DNA of 64,000 bases, from positions 1 to 64,000 of the forward strand of contig JAVZPJ010000003.1 of assembly GCA_038881635.1 (NCBI GenBank), written 5' to 3'. Of this stretch, positions 8,728-18,532 are shown piece by piece. The stretch's first letter is position 1, and every line of letters starts with the position of its first letter. Made by a program: the position numbers and the translations under genes. The DNA is from Sulfolobales archaeon. Its GTDB lineage: Archaea > Thermoproteota > Thermoprotei_A > Sulfolobales > AG1. The notes under the pieces were generated by a model that had not been told where the DNA came from, ran no database searches, and saw only the letters and a program-made list of their open reading frames with translations.

Positions 8728-9476
8728 CAGATAGCCCTCCTTTCTCTAACAAGTTTTATAAAGGCCTCGTCTAGATCCCTACTACCGGTTATGCTAAGAA
8801 GATCTTTTATATATCCTTCGCTTAGTATGAGTCCTTCATCTATTATAGCCACGCGATCACATAGTTCTTCAGCTTCTTTCATTTCATGTGTTGAGAAGAG
8901 CACTGTTATACCTTTCTCTTTTGAGTATCTTCTTATAGTATCTCGAATCTCTTTCTTCTGAATCGGATCTAATCCTACGGTAGGTTCATCGAGTATAGCT
9001 ACTCTAGGTCTGATCATGAGTGCTCTTGCAACTTGTATTCTTCTCTTCATACCTTTCGAATACTCTTTCATAGGTCTTCTGAGATCTCTCTCGGAAAGCC
9101 CTGATATTTTAATTCCCTCTTCTAGAACTTCATCTGCCTCTTTACCTCTATAATAGATCCTTGAAATCATATCTAGATACTCTATACCTTTAATATTCTT
9201 ATAAGAACCAGCTTCCTCTGGAAGATAACTAATGATCTTTCTTACATTTTCAGCATCTCTAACCACATCAAAACCTTCTACATAGGCTTCACCATATGTG
9301 GGAAGTATCAGAGTAGATAGAATTCTAAAAGTAGTAGTCTTGCCAGCACCATTAGGTCCTATAAGTCCGTAAACCTCGCCTTTCTCAACGCTAAAAGAAA
9401 TACCTTTCAAAGCTTCGAAAGAACCGAATCTCTTCACTAGATTCCTCACTATAACAGCTTTATCACTGTTTTTCAT
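8727..9476 (-). CDS. ABC transporter ATP-binding protein
   Basis: A complete ABC ATPase with Walker A GPNGAGKTT, Q-loop region SYLPEEAG, signature YSKGMKRRIQVA (a variant of LSGGQ usual in NatA/CcmA-like exporters), Walker B VAILDEP and the switch histidine in FSTHEM. It pairs with the ABC-2 permease. The longest frame starts at 9512, but the ATG at 9476 has AAGGT about 8 bases upstream and begins at the conserved region, so I chose it. It is divergent from eL38. Confidence 0.9.
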   Translation of the reverse strand: MKNSDKAVIVRNLVKRFGSFEALKGISFSVEKGEVYGLIGPNGAGKTTTFRILSTLILPTYGEAYVEGFDVVRDAENVRKIISYLPEEAGSYKNIKGIEYLDMISRIYYRGKEADEVLEEGIKISGLSERDLRRPMKEYSKGMKRRIQVARALMIRPRVAILDEPTVGLDPIQKKEIRDTIRRYSKEKGITVLFSTHEMKEAEELCDRVAIIDEGLILSEGYIKDLLSITGSRDLDEAFIKLVRERRAI

Positions 9477-9560
9477 AAGTTGAACCTTCTGAGACCCATA
9501 GAATAGTTTCATCTAATGTTTTTAAGCATTCTCAGATTAGTTTTGATGGTGAACCTGATA

Positions 9561-9776
9561 TTGCCTATAGAAGTGAAGGATCTAAATAAATTTATAGAGA
9601 TAGCCTCTAGAGCTATAGAATGCAGGGTTGTCAGAGGTGGAGAAAAAAGATCTTCTAAGATCAAGGCTAGAACTAGGAGATACCTCTACACCTACGTAGT
9701 TAAAGAAGAAGATCTAGAGGGTTTGATCTCGAAACTTAAAGAGGTGTGCAAGAACCTAGTAGAGATAGGTAGCTAA
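9561..9776 (+). CDS. rpl38e: ribosomal protein eL38
   Basis: A 71-residue basic protein whose PIEVKDLNKF start and KIKARTRRYLYTYVV centre match eukaryotic and crenarchaeal eL38, a large-subunit protein present in only part of the archaea. The longest frame starts at 9516. The TTG at 9561 has GGTGA at 9549-9553, seven bases upstream, and gives the expected N-terminus, so I use it. The stop overlaps the next gene (TAATG). Confidence 0.82.
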   Translation: MPIEVKDLNKFIEIASRAIECRVVRGGEKRSSKIKARTRRYLYTYVVKEEDLEGLISKLKEVCKNLVEIGS

Positions 9777-10318
9777 TGCCTCAAGAAATCTTCGACAAGA
9801 TGAGGATTCTCTGGTTCGGGAAAGAGCTAGATCTTAGCGGACATAATATCTGGAGATTTAACTATTCATTAAGAGTAAAAGATTTCGGGATAAGTGATAG
9901 AGAACCTCCTCTTTATATAGTTATTGAGCATCTGCTTTTAGCCGAGAATGGAAAATACATTCTCAGAGTCTCAACTTCTCAAGGGATCTTATACGAAGAA
10001 AGATCCTTGGGCAATGTGAAAGATATTGATGCAGGAATACAGCTTCTAAACCTGATCTATGCTTATGTGAATAGCTATAAAGATAGAGCTAGAAGTTTTA
10101 ATGCTGAAGTGGTGGAATATATAAATCCTCTCAACGCTTACAAAGAGATCTATGAAACTCTAGAAAATACGAAACCTCCCGTATTCTCAAATCTTTTGGA
10201 AAGAATAGACATTATAGATGATATTCATAACATTTACTCTCAGATGATTCTAAATGTTAATTGGAGGTATATTCTTAGATTCGAATCATATGCAGATCTC
10301 GAGCAAGAAGACGTGTAG
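9776..10318 (+). CDS. unknown 180-residue protein in an operon with eL38
   Basis: An acidic to neutral soluble protein of 180 residues with alternating beta-like and helical stretches. No signal peptide, membrane segment or known motif was recognised. The ATG overlaps the eL38 stop by one base, so translation is probably coupled. Nothing beyond co-expression with a ribosomal protein can be said about its role. Confidence 0.75.
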   Translation: MPQEIFDKMRILWFGKELDLSGHNIWRFNYSLRVKDFGISDREPPLYIVIEHLLLAENGKYILRVSTSQGILYEERSLGNVKDIDAGIQLLNLIYAYVNSYKDRARSFNAEVVEYINPLNAYKEIYETLENTKPPVFSNLLERIDIIDDIHNIYSQMILNVNWRYILRFESYADLEQEDV

Positions 10319-10374
10319 ATCGGTGCTCATAGAGATCTACTATATATAAGATTTGAACTATTACTCCTACTAGG

Positions 10375-10707
10375 GTGTTTAAGATAGCAGGTGTAAAAAG
10401 AGTTGTTCTAGACAATGCATCTCATCATCCTCAAAATAAAGAGTTCAGCGAGCTAGCTAAATGGCTTTCAGAAAGACTAGGTGTTGAACTGAAGATCATC
10501 GAGGAAGATTATGTGTACGCTAACGAGCATGGCGAGAAAGATGATTTCGGATTCGCATGGCTTCCACAACTATTTGTAGAACTTGATGATGGAAGAGTTG
10601 TACTCGTTCTCTCTAAGATACCATTTAACACAGCAACTTTAAAACCAGATCTCGATGAAGCCAAAAAGATCATAGAGGCTAAGCTGAGAGATATAGGAGT
10701 TTTATAA
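10375..10707 (+). CDS. unknown small protein, probably leaderless GTG start
   Basis: A 110-residue protein with a compact alpha/beta pattern, an acidic middle (EEDYVYANEHGEKDDFG) and a basic-helical C-terminus. The family was not recognised. TATATATAAG at 10341-10350 places transcription initiation close to the GTG at 10375, so the mRNA is probably leaderless. It lies between the eL38 operon and cysS. Confidence 0.7.
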   Translation: MFKIAGVKRVVLDNASHHPQNKEFSELAKWLSERLGVELKIIEEDYVYANEHGEKDDFGFAWLPQLFVELDDGRVVLVLSKIPFNTATLKPDLDEAKKIIEAKLRDIGVL

Positions 10708-10823
10708 GGATTCTAAGGCTCAAGCTCTCACTCTATAAACTCCTCGAATAAGATCTAGGTCTTATCTTTTAAATGAATGCTTATATTGGTTTTTAATCTA
10801 TCATAGTTGGTGAAAGTCCATTT

Positions 10824-12239
10824 GTGTTAAGGATCTACAATACTCTTAGTAAGAGCATTGAGGAGTTTAAAAGTTCTTCAGAAGGTATTGTAAAAGCATA
10901 TTTCTGCGGACCTACACCCTACGATCATACTCATCTAGGTCATGCTAGATCTTATGTAGCATTTGATTTTCTTAAGAGACATATAATGTCTAAAGGTTAT
11001 AATGTCATCCATGTTCAGAATATAACTGACATAGATGATAAGATCATAAAAAGATCTCAGGAAGAGAAAAAAGATTGGAAAGAGATCGTCGATTACTATA
11101 GTAAGGAGTACATGGATCTAATGAAGCAACTAGGTATAAGCATTGATCTTCATCCTAGAGTTACAGAGCATATAGAGGATATAATAAGTTTCATCCAAGG
11201 ACTCATAGATAAGGGTCATGCATATGTAGCTCCTAGCGGGTCTGTATACTTCGATGTGACGACATATAGCGACTACGGGAGACTTAGTGGAAGAAGATTT
11301 CAAGAAGAATGGCGTCAGGAAGAAGAGTTTGTGAGAGAGAAAAAGAATCCATACGATTTCGCCCTATGGAAAGCAGCTAAACCTGGAGAACCTTACTGGA
11401 ATTCCCCGTGGGGGAGAGGCAGACCAGGTTGGCATATTGAGTGTAGTGTTATGAGCTCTAAGTATCTGGGATCTGAGATTGATATTCATGGAGGAGGTCA
11501 GGATCTTATATTTCCCCATCATGAAAATGAGAGAGCTCAGAGCGAGAGCTACTTCGGTAGATCTGGGTGGGTTAGATACTGGGTTCACATAGGCTATCTA
11601 ACCATATCCGGCGAGAAAATGAGTAAAAGTCTTGGAAATATAGTGCTCCTCAAAGATGCCATAGCTAAGTGGTCTCCTCAAGTTATCAGACTCTGGATCT
11701 TTTCAGCTCACTATAGAAAGCCTTTAGATTATAAGGAAGAAGCACTAGAACAAGCCTCGAGACTTTATAAGAAGATCAGAACTTCATATGAACTTCTCCT
11801 CAGAATCATATCAGAGAATCCTATTGAACACAAGCTGAAAGAAAAAGAACTAAGTATATGGAGAGAGATAGATTCTATACAGATTGATTTTGAAAGTGCT
11901 CTAGATAACGATCTTAACACTCCAGAGGCTCTAGCCCAGGTTAATAGACTTATTACACTAATCAATAGCGAGATTATTACAAGTAATAGTAGCAGCCTAG
12001 CTCTTAAAGCACTTAAAACACTTGAAAGAATGGATAGAATACTAGGAATACTTCCTATAGAGAGATCTAGCCTGAGATCAGAAGATCTGGAGGATATGAT
12101 TAGATTAGTAGTAGAGATCAGAAGAAGGCTTAGAAAGAAGAAACTTTATGAAGAAGCTGATTGGATCAGGGAAGAGCTTATGAGAAGAGGTGTAAGGCTA
12201 CTTGATAGAGGAGAGGAAACCACGTGGATCAGAGAATAA
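10824..12239 (+). CDS. cysS: cysteinyl-tRNA synthetase
   Basis: Class I aminoacyl-tRNA synthetase that charges tRNA-Cys. Residues 28-40 contain the zinc ligand Cys and the HIGH-type motif ([13 protein letters not shown]). Further zinc-site residues occur in [12 protein letters not shown] and [10 protein letters not shown], and KMSKSLGN is near residue 264. The length of 471 is normal and the domain order complete. It starts at GTG with GGTGA (10809-10813) ten bases upstream. Confidence 0.96.
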   Translation: MLRIYNTLSKSIEEFKSSSEGIVKAYFCGPTPYDHTHLGHARSYVAFDFLKRHIMSKGYNVIHVQNITDIDDKIIKRSQEEKKDWKEIVDYYSKEYMDLMKQLGISIDLHPRVTEHIEDIISFIQGLIDKGHAYVAPSGSVYFDVTTYSDYGRLSGRRFQEEWRQEEEFVREKKNPYDFALWKAAKPGEPYWNSPWGRGRPGWHIECSVMSSKYLGSEIDIHGGGQDLIFPHHENERAQSESYFGRSGWVRYWVHIGYLTISGEKMSKSLGNIVLLKDAIAKWSPQVIRLWIFSAHYRKPLDYKEEALEQASRLYKKIRTSYELLLRIISENPIEHKLKEKELSIWREIDSIQIDFESALDNDLNTPEALAQVNRLITLINSEIITSNSSSLALKALKTLERMDRILGILPIERSSLRSEDLEDMIRLVVEIRRRLRKKKLYEEADWIREELMRRGVRLLDRGEETTWIRE

Positions 12240-12280
12240 AATCTTAGAATCCTACTATCAATGCATGATCCTGGTATATA

Positions 12281-12574
12281 CTAGAAATCTTCTTGAGACT
12301 TCTTATTCTTACTTCTCTCAGGACTCGGATCTAATCCTGTCCTCAGGTCTACAAGATGTTTCTCAATAGCGTACTCAATTAAACTCCTATAATCAACATC
12401 TTCTAGCTTTATCTCGTTAAGCTCGATCCCTCTTCTCTTTAGCCAGTCTATGAAATCTTCTACAAGTCCTCCGTATATGATCTTATCAAGGATCTCTGTT
12501 CGATCTATTATGAGATCCTTTACCCTAAGATCTAAATTTCTACGCTCTTTCTCTCTCATCAGAACCATCTTCAT
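12281..12574 (-). CDS. unknown 97-residue charged protein
   Basis: A highly charged, mostly helical protein (Lys/Arg/Glu/Asp about 40 percent by eye) without cysteines or membrane segments. The family was not recognised. It is convergent with cysS and follows aCPSF1 on the same strand with 43 bases between, so it may share that transcript. Start could also be the later methionine at residue 6. Confidence 0.6.
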   Translation of the reverse strand: MKMVLMREKERRNLDLRVKDLIIDRTEILDKIIYGGLVEDFIDWLKRRGIELNEIKLEDVDYRSLIEYAIEKHLVDLRTGLDPSPERSKNKKSQEDF

Positions 12575-12617
12575 CCATATTTTATCTTCAGAGATTAAAT
12601 CCTTTAGAATAAGAATC

Positions 12618-14555
12618 TCAGGAGCTTCTCAGCGTAAGAGTATCCAAAACCTCAGGAACCACAACCTCATAGCTTCTAAGAATCTTTCTCAACTCTTTAT
12701 CTTTGTTAAGAGCTTCTGCAAATTCTGTTATTACCGATGCCTCGCCGTGATTTAATATTATCTTCCTAGGCTTAGGCTCCATATTGGCTAGAAACGATAT
12801 AAGCTGATCTCTATCACTATGACCTGAGAATCCTTCTACACTGTATACTTCCATAGCCACCTTAATCACTTCAACTCTTCCATCCTCGGTGTAAAGCGTT
12901 ATCTCTTTAGCTCCATCTCTTATCTTCCTACCTAGTGTTCCTTGAACTTGGTAGTTTACGAATATAAGAGAGTTTCTAGGATCTGAGGCTAGATATCTGA
13001 AGTATTCTACTACAGGACCTCCTGTCATCATGCCACTCGTAGCCATTATTATTGAAGGCTCCTTGGATTCTATTATATCATTTCTGGCATTTCTATCATC
13101 AACTCTCTTGAAAGTCTCGTATGTGAACGGGTTTTCACCTGATTTAAAGAGTTGGAATGTTTCTCTAGCTAGAAGCTCTGGATACGCCATATATATGGCT
13201 GTCACCTCATCAATCATTCCCTCTATATACACCGTGGTCTCTGGTATGAGTTTTTTCATGAATGCCTCCCTAAGAACTAGCATTATCTCTTGAGCTCTTC
13301 CAACGCTTAGAGTTGGTATGAGGACTTTTCCATTTCTCTCTACAGTTCTTCTTATAATCTCGATAAGTCTATTCTCAGCCTCATTTCTAGGCGGTAGAAC
13401 TGTTGTTCCATATGTGCTCTCAAGTATTATAGCATCTACTCTGGGAAACTGATCGTCAGCCTTGTCTAGGAGTCTTGTCTTCTGATACTTCATGTCTCCT
13501 GTGTAGAGTATATTATAGAATCCATTGCCTATGTGAAGATGAACCATAGCAGATCCTAGTATGTGCCCTGCGTTATAGAATGTAAGCTTTATATCTGGTG
13601 TTATATCTGTAGTCTCACCGTATTTGAGAGGTATGGTGTGAAGGATCATCTGCTGAACCTCTCTATGAGTATATGGAAGAGTTCTACCTTCTCTTCTAGA
13701 TAGGTCTAGCAGATCTAGCTGAAGCAAAGTCATTAGATCTCTAGTAGCTTCTGTGGTGTAAACAGGTCCTCTATACCCGAATTTGAATAATAAAGGAACA
13801 AGCCCGCAATGATCTATATGAGCATGACTTATTATAATCGCATCAATATCTTCTGGACTAAGATCTATGGCATCAATTCTAGGATAAGAATGAGGAAGTT
13901 TTGAAACACCTGGATTAAGACCGAAATCCAGTAGAACTTTACTTTCAGCAGTCTCAACCAGTATAGAAGATCTGCCTACCTCTTTAAATCCTCCTAATGC
14001 CGTTATTCTAACATATTTGCTACCTAGAACAGAGCCTCTGTGAATGTTTTCGCCAACAGATCTAAGTACTTTTATTCTGTAATCACTCTGCTGAAGCATG
14101 TAGTTTATAATTCCTTCTAGAAGTCGGGATTCCTGAGAAATTTTTCTCACAACCTTAGGTCTCCAACCTGTTTCAACTAGTATTTGTTTGAGAGTCTTCC
14201 CCTCATCTCCTATCACAAGTCCTGGTTTCACTGCCTTGATCACTACTTCTCCTAAAACATCATCGAATACTATATCCTTCTCCGTCACCCCAGCCTCAGG
14301 ATCCAGCATGCTTAGAATTATTTTCTTAGCCTCCTTAGGATCTTTTCTTGCACTCTCATCTACCTTGATCACAATTCTTTTTCTAATAGTCTTCGCAATA
14401 TTCTTTATGAAGCTAGAATCTGCTGTTATAAATTCAGGATTTCTAACATACACTACGATGTAAGGTCCTTCGAACTCTATTCTTCTCAGGCCAGCTTCTC
14501 CAGGGATGTTGCTTGCGATCACCTTTCTCATGTTCTCTAGTATCTTATCTCTCAT
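12618..14555 (-). CDS. fttA: KH/metallo-beta-lactamase/beta-CASP ribonuclease aCPSF1 (FttA)
   Basis: A 645-residue protein with N-terminal KH-like RNA-binding domains (about residues 1-170), a metallo-beta-lactamase fold with SHAHIDHCG near residue 240, and a beta-CASP domain with TSGMMTGG and GFSGHSDRDQ followed by LNHGE. It is the archaeal homologue of CPSF73, known to cut nascent RNA at U-rich sites and terminate transcription. It lies next to the proteasome beta gene, a pairing also found in other crenarchaea. All zinc ligands needed for nuclease activity appear present. Confidence 0.95.
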   Translation of the reverse strand: MRDKILENMRKVIASNIPGEAGLRRIEFEGPYIVVYVRNPEFITADSSFIKNIAKTIRKRIVIKVDESARKDPKEAKKIILSMLDPEAGVTEKDIVFDDVLGEVVIKAVKPGLVIGDEGKTLKQILVETGWRPKVVRKISQESRLLEGIINYMLQQSDYRIKVLRSVGENIHRGSVLGSKYVRITALGGFKEVGRSSILVETAESKVLLDFGLNPGVSKLPHSYPRIDAIDLSPEDIDAIIISHAHIDHCGLVPLLFKFGYRGPVYTTEATRDLMTLLQLDLLDLSRREGRTLPYTHREVQQMILHTIPLKYGETTDITPDIKLTFYNAGHILGSAMVHLHIGNGFYNILYTGDMKYQKTRLLDKADDQFPRVDAIILESTYGTTVLPPRNEAENRLIEIIRRTVERNGKVLIPTLSVGRAQEIMLVLREAFMKKLIPETTVYIEGMIDEVTAIYMAYPELLARETFQLFKSGENPFTYETFKRVDDRNARNDIIESKEPSIIMATSGMMTGGPVVEYFRYLASDPRNSLIFVNYQVQGTLGRKIRDGAKEITLYTEDGRVEVIKVAMEVYSVEGFSGHSDRDQLISFLANMEPKPRKIILNHGEASVITEFAEALNKDKELRKILRSYEVVVPEVLDTLTLRSS

Positions 14556-14624
14556 CTCCTACTACCTCAGATAAAACTTGTTTTAAGAGTGTCTAATTGA
14601 AAGTATATTGTTTCAGGAGATTAT

Positions 14625-15275
14625 TTATCTTATGGGGAAATAAAAGTCTTTAACACCAGATCTTGTTATAGCTACTACATCAACTCCTTCTCCTGTGAAT
14701 ACATCTCTTTTGATAGCTGAGGTTACAGCTTCTCTCGCTAGTTCTACAGCTTTGTCTAATTCTAGGTCTTCTGAGTATCCGTTTTCTAGAACGCCGATCG
14801 CGATAGGACTTCCACTACCTGTTGCTACATATTTCTCTTCCGTGAGATCCCCGAATATGTTTATCTGGAAAAGTCTGGGTCTTTCATCGATTCCTCCGAG
14901 TAGTAGTTGTACTATGTAGGGGAAGTACTTACTCTCGTTGAGGAGTAGAGAGAGGAGGCTGGCCATAGCCTTAATACTCATTCTCTTTCCCGTTCTTAGG
15001 TAATATAGATTATCCTCGGTTCTAAGATAGTGAGCTAGTATCTGAGCATCTGCTACTAATCCTGATATTGTTAGAGCGCTTCTCTCATTGATGATCTCAA
15101 TCTTTCTAACATTTCTATGAGCTACATAAGTTCCTGCCGAGGCTCTTTTATCTGCTGCTAACACTACATAATCTCTTCCTACTAATCCTATTGTTGTAGT
15201 CCCCTTCAATACCTTCTCAATATAATCCTGATCTACGGGATATCTACTAGAGAACATGCTACTCATCTCATCCAC
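14625..15275 (-). CDS. psmB: proteasome beta subunit (active type)
   Basis: A 216-residue 20S proteasome beta subunit. A 25-residue propeptide ends in LKG before TTTIGLVG, so self-cleavage would expose the catalytic Thr26. The expected AADKR loop and VRKIE lysine follow. It forms the inner rings of the 20S core together with the second beta subunit at 46062. It lies upstream of aCPSF1 with a 69-base gap and is divergent from egsA. Confidence 0.95.
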   Translation of the reverse strand: MDEMSSMFSSRYPVDQDYIEKVLKGTTTIGLVGRDYVVLAADKRASAGTYVAHRNVRKIEIINERSALTISGLVADAQILAHYLRTEDNLYYLRTGKRMSIKAMASLLSLLLNESKYFPYIVQLLLGGIDERPRLFQINIFGDLTEEKYVATGSGSPIAIGVLENGYSEDLELDKAVELAREAVTSAIKRDVFTGEGVDVVAITRSGVKDFYFPIR

Positions 15276-15338
15276 TCTTCATATATTTTTAAGTTTTTAG
15301 CCTTAATTAAGCTTATATTACACTGATGACATACGTAG

Positions 15339-16415
15339 GTGTTGTATTTGAATAGCTCCTCTTTTCATCAGATAGATCTTCCTAAGAGAGTTATTATAGG
15401 TGATGGTGTAAGAAAAGATCTTCCTAAACACCTCATAGAGCTTGGAGTTTCAGGAGAACTCATCATAATCACAGGATCTAGCTCAACTGTTTCTATGGGT
15501 AGAGAAATATCTGAGATACTTGAAGAAGCAGGCTACGAGACCTACGAGTATATTTCTCGAGAGGCTAGCATAGATTCTGTGAACAGCCTGATGGAGGAGA
15601 TCTCGAGAGATAAATTAGAAGCAAAAGGAGTCCTAGGAGTTGGAGGAGGGAAGGCTATAGATACAGCCAAATATCTAGCCTGGAAGCTCGGCCTACCATT
15701 CATATCAATTCCAACAAGCCCTTCTCACGATGGTATCACATCTCCTTTCGCATCTTTAAGAGGTCTTCAAGTAGTAGTATCTATTAAAGCAACCACTCCT
15801 CTCATGATACTAGCTGATATAGAGCTCATATCGAAAGCTCCTAGGAGATTCCTCCTAGCTGGTGTAGGAGATCTTATAGGAAAATTTACAGCGGTTCTAG
15901 ATTGGAGACTTGCTCACAATCTTCTAGGAGAGTATTACGCAGAGTACGCTGCCTCACTAGCGATTCATAGTGCGAGACATGTCATATCATCTTGGGAGAA
16001 GATAGTGTATGGTAGTAAGGAGGGTTTTAGAGTGGTTATGGAGGGTCTTATCAGTAGTGGTGTTGCGATGTGTATAGCGGGTTCGACAAGACCAGCAAGC
16101 GGTTCAGAACATTTATTCAGCCACGCACTGGATAAGATAGCAGGATATCCCGCTCTTCACGGGGAGCAGGTTGCCGTGGGTACTATCATGATGTCATATC
16201 TTCATAATAGGAACTGGCGTAAGATAAAAAGATTTTTAGAAAGAATAGGTGCACCTACGACAGCTAGAGAGCTAGGAGTCTCCGATGAGAAAGTTATCGA
16301 GGCTCTAACTATAGCTCATAAGATAAGACCTGATAGATATACTATACTAGGTAGAGATGGTCTCTCTTGGAAGGCTGCAGAGAATCTTGCAAGAGTGACT
16401 GGTGTGATCTCCTAA
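15339..16415 (+). CDS. egsA: sn-glycerol-1-phosphate dehydrogenase
   Basis: The enzyme reduces dihydroxyacetone phosphate to sn-glycerol 1-phosphate, the archaeal lipid backbone. The dinucleotide motif GVGGGKAIDTAKYLA is at about residues 100-114, SIPTSPSHDGITSPFAS at 123-139, and metal-ligand regions SGSEHLFSHALD and HGEQVAVG follow. Length 358 is normal. GTG 15339 is used; TTG 15342 or 15348 are possible alternatives close to a TAGGTG motif. Confidence 0.94.
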   Translation: MLYLNSSSFHQIDLPKRVIIGDGVRKDLPKHLIELGVSGELIIITGSSSTVSMGREISEILEEAGYETYEYISREASIDSVNSLMEEISRDKLEAKGVLGVGGGKAIDTAKYLAWKLGLPFISIPTSPSHDGITSPFASLRGLQVVVSIKATTPLMILADIELISKAPRRFLLAGVGDLIGKFTAVLDWRLAHNLLGEYYAEYAASLAIHSARHVISSWEKIVYGSKEGFRVVMEGLISSGVAMCIAGSTRPASGSEHLFSHALDKIAGYPALHGEQVAVGTIMMSYLHNRNWRKIKRFLERIGAPTTARELGVSDEKVIEALTIAHKIRPDRYTILGRDGLSWKAAENLARVTGVIS

Positions 16416-16509
16416 AATACTCTGATAGATACCGAGATATTTCGAGAGACGTCAGAGCATATCTCAAAGCTTATAAGATGGAATATTCAAATCTACCTTA
16501 GGTATTCAG

Positions 16510-16980
16510 ATGGTAACTGCAAGAGAAGTTCCTGCAGATATTCTCATAAGATCGCTAGCTGAGAAGCTGAAAAAAGATTTCGGAGAGATAATAACACCTC
16601 CTTACTGGGCTATTTTCGTGAAAACCGGAGTATTTAAAGAGAAACCGCCTCAAGAACCTGATTGGTGGTATATAAGGGCTGCATCAATCCTTAGAAAACT
16701 ATACATATCCGGAAGACCTATAGGAATAGAAGGTTTTAGAGTGATCTATGGAGGTCTTAAGAGGAGAGGTAGTGCACCGCCTCACTTCAGGAGAGGTAGT
16801 GGTTCTGTTATAAGACATATTCTAAGGCAGCTAGAGAAAGCAGGATTGGTAAGGAAAATCCCTGGGAAGGGTAGGGTATTAAGTAGTAGAGGAAGATCTT
16901 ATATTGATGAGATAGCATACAAGATCTTCGTCGAGCTAGCTTCCCAGAAGCCTGAGCTTAATAAGTATCTCATGAGATAA
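16510..16980 (+). CDS. rps19e: ribosomal protein eS19
   Basis: A 156-residue small-subunit protein with the family pattern TPPYWAIFVKTGVFKEKPP, WWYIRAASILRKLYI and the glycine-rich RRGSAPPHFRRGSGSVIRH loop, followed by a winged-helix-like C-terminus. It is the first gene of a translation cluster running to prefoldin alpha, with short gaps throughout. Confidence 0.96.
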   Translation: MVTAREVPADILIRSLAEKLKKDFGEIITPPYWAIFVKTGVFKEKPPQEPDWWYIRAASILRKLYISGRPIGIEGFRVIYGGLKRRGSAPPHFRRGSGSVIRHILRQLEKAGLVRKIPGKGRVLSSRGRSYIDEIAYKIFVELASQKPELNKYLMR

Positions 16981-17007
16981 TATTATATTTAGGGGGTGTC
17001 ACCTCTC

Positions 17008-17367
17008 ATGAGCTATGAAGATACAGAGGTTTATGATGAAGAGCTTGAAATGTTGAAAAGAAGAAAGATCGAAGAGATCTATAGAAGAGGAGAACTTGAA
17101 AGAGCTGAAAAAGAGAAAAGACTTAGAGAAGAAGCTATAAAGCAGGAGCTTCTGAGAAGAATTCTTACACCAGAAGCTAGAGAAAGGCTTTCTAATATAA
17201 GGCTTGTCAAGCCTGAGCTAGTATCAGCCCTAGAGAATCAACTTATAGCTCTTGCTCAGAGTGGGAGAATTAAAGTACCTATATCAGATGAAGATTTGAA
17301 AGAGATCCTATCTCAGATATCTGAGAGGACGAGAAGAGATATTAGGATTACCATAAAAGAGAAGTAG
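17008..17367 (+). CDS. PDCD5-family DNA-binding protein
   Basis: A 119-residue helical protein of the archaeal PDCD5/TFAR19 family: a Glu/Arg/Lys-rich N-terminal helix, then a compact core ([36 protein letters not shown]) and a basic tail. Family members bind DNA; the cellular role in archaea is not settled. The reading frame can begin at GTG 16996, but AGGGGGTG (16991-16998) is well spaced for ATG 17008. It is placed between eS19 and eL39. Confidence 0.88.
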   Translation: MSYEDTEVYDEELEMLKRRKIEEIYRRGELERAEKEKRLREEAIKQELLRRILTPEARERLSNIRLVKPELVSALENQLIALAQSGRIKVPISDEDLKEILSQISERTRRDIRITIKEK

Positions 17368-17377
17368 GTGTTTTTAG

Positions 17378-17536
17378 ATGGCTCGTGCGAAAGCTCTTGC
17401 TAGAAAGCTCAGACTTGCTAAGAGAGAGAAGAGCAATTCTCCGATACCTGTTTGGGTTGTAGCCAGAACTCTTAGAAAAATACTTTATAGACCTAGGAGG
17501 AGAAATTGGAGAAGAAGCAAATTAGATGATGTCTAG
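17378..17536 (+). CDS. rpl39e: ribosomal protein eL39
   Basis: A 52-residue, very basic protein beginning MARAKALARKLRLAKREK, with the core IPVWVVARTLRK and the Arg/Trp-rich tail RPRRRNWRRSKL. This is eL39, which lines the polypeptide exit tunnel. It is too short for many ORF callers. The ATG follows the PDCD5 stop by 10 bases, with TAGGTG upstream. Its stop overlaps the SD of eL31. Confidence 0.95.
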   Translation: MARAKALARKLRLAKREKSNSPIPVWVVARTLRKILYRPRRRNWRRSKLDDV

Positions 17537-17549
17537 GTGAGAGATCAAG

Positions 17550-17825
17550 TTGAAAGAGAAGAACGAGGCTATATATGTGATCCCTCTCAAAAGAGTTTAC
17601 TGGGGTGGAAGTAGAAGAAACAGAGGTAAGAGAGCTGTCAGACTTATTAGAGAGTTCATAGAGAGACATTTTAATGCTAAAAAAGTTCTGCTTGATGAAA
17701 GCATTAGCGAGTTTATATACTCTAGAAAAATCGAGAAACCTCCTAGAAGGGTTATTGTCAAGGTTTTCAAGATAGATGAGGGAGTATATAAGGCTACACT
17801 AGCTTCTGAAGTTGTTAAGGGTTAG
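17550..17825 (+). CDS. rpl31e: ribosomal protein eL31
   Basis: A 91-residue large-subunit protein with YVIPLKRVYWGGSRRNRGKR and the RAVRLIREFIERHF helix typical of eL31, which sits near the exit tunnel. TTG start; AGGTGAG overlapping the eL39 stop serves as SD nine bases upstream. It is part of the eL39-eL31-aIF6-eL20-prefoldin cluster common in crenarchaea. Confidence 0.93.
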   Translation: MKEKNEAIYVIPLKRVYWGGSRRNRGKRAVRLIREFIERHFNAKKVLLDESISEFIYSRKIEKPPRRVIVKVFKIDEGVYKATLASEVVKG

Positions 17826-17828
17826 AAG

Positions 17829-18527
17829 ATGAGTATATCTTCAGAGGTTTTTCATATTGAGAGAGCTTCATACTATAGGAATCCTAATATAGGAGTTTAT
17901 GTGTATGCAAACAACAGATTAGCCATAATACCTCCGAACCCGGATCCCGATCTTAAAAGGTATATTGCAGAAGTTCTCAAAGTCGAGAAGATTGTTGAGA
18001 CTAAGATATCAGATCTGTCTCTGATAGGTGTTATGATTAGCGGGAACGAGAAAGGCCTCCTCCTACCTAAGACGGTTAAAGAAGAGGAGTTAAGGATTTT
18101 AAAAGAGAATTTCGATGGAAACATAGAGATTCTCAGAATCAATGCGAACGCTATAGGGAATCTAATTGCAGCAAACTCCTTCGGAGCACTAGTATACAGA
18201 GAAGCTGATAGCGAGGTTATTAAAATCGTTAAAGACGTGCTAGAGGTTGAAGTAGTAGAGAGAGGAGCTCTAGCAGGCATACCTACAGTAGGTTCTATAA
18301 TCGTGGTCACAAACAGAGGTGGCATAGCTCATCCTGATATCTCTGAAAAAGAGTTGAAGATCTTAGAAGAGATCTTCAGAGTGCCATTTTATAATGCAAC
18401 TATTAACTTTGGTATTCCATTTGTAAGATCAGGTCTTATAGCTAATGATAAAGGAGCCCTCGTAGGATCTAATACGACCGGACCGGAAATCTTAAGAATC
18501 TCGAAAGCTTTAGGTATTAGGGGTTAG
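17829..18527 (+). CDS. eif6: translation initiation factor aIF6
   Basis: A 232-residue protein built from five repeated alpha/beta units, each ending in a conserved glycine-rich strand (IGVYVYANN, IGVMISGNEKG, IGNLIAANSFG, VGSIIVVTNRG, VRSGLIANDKG). This is the pentein fold of aIF6/eIF6, which binds the large subunit and blocks premature joining. Start ATG lies 3 bases after the eL31 stop; the genes are surely co-transcribed. Confidence 0.95.
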   Translation: MSISSEVFHIERASYYRNPNIGVYVYANNRLAIIPPNPDPDLKRYIAEVLKVEKIVETKISDLSLIGVMISGNEKGLLLPKTVKEEELRILKENFDGNIEILRINANAIGNLIAANSFGALVYREADSEVIKIVKDVLEVEVVERGALAGIPTVGSIIVVTNRGGIAHPDISEKELKILEEIFRVPFYNATINFGIPFVRSGLIANDKGALVGSNTTGPEILRISKALGIRG

Positions 18528-18532
18528 AAGAA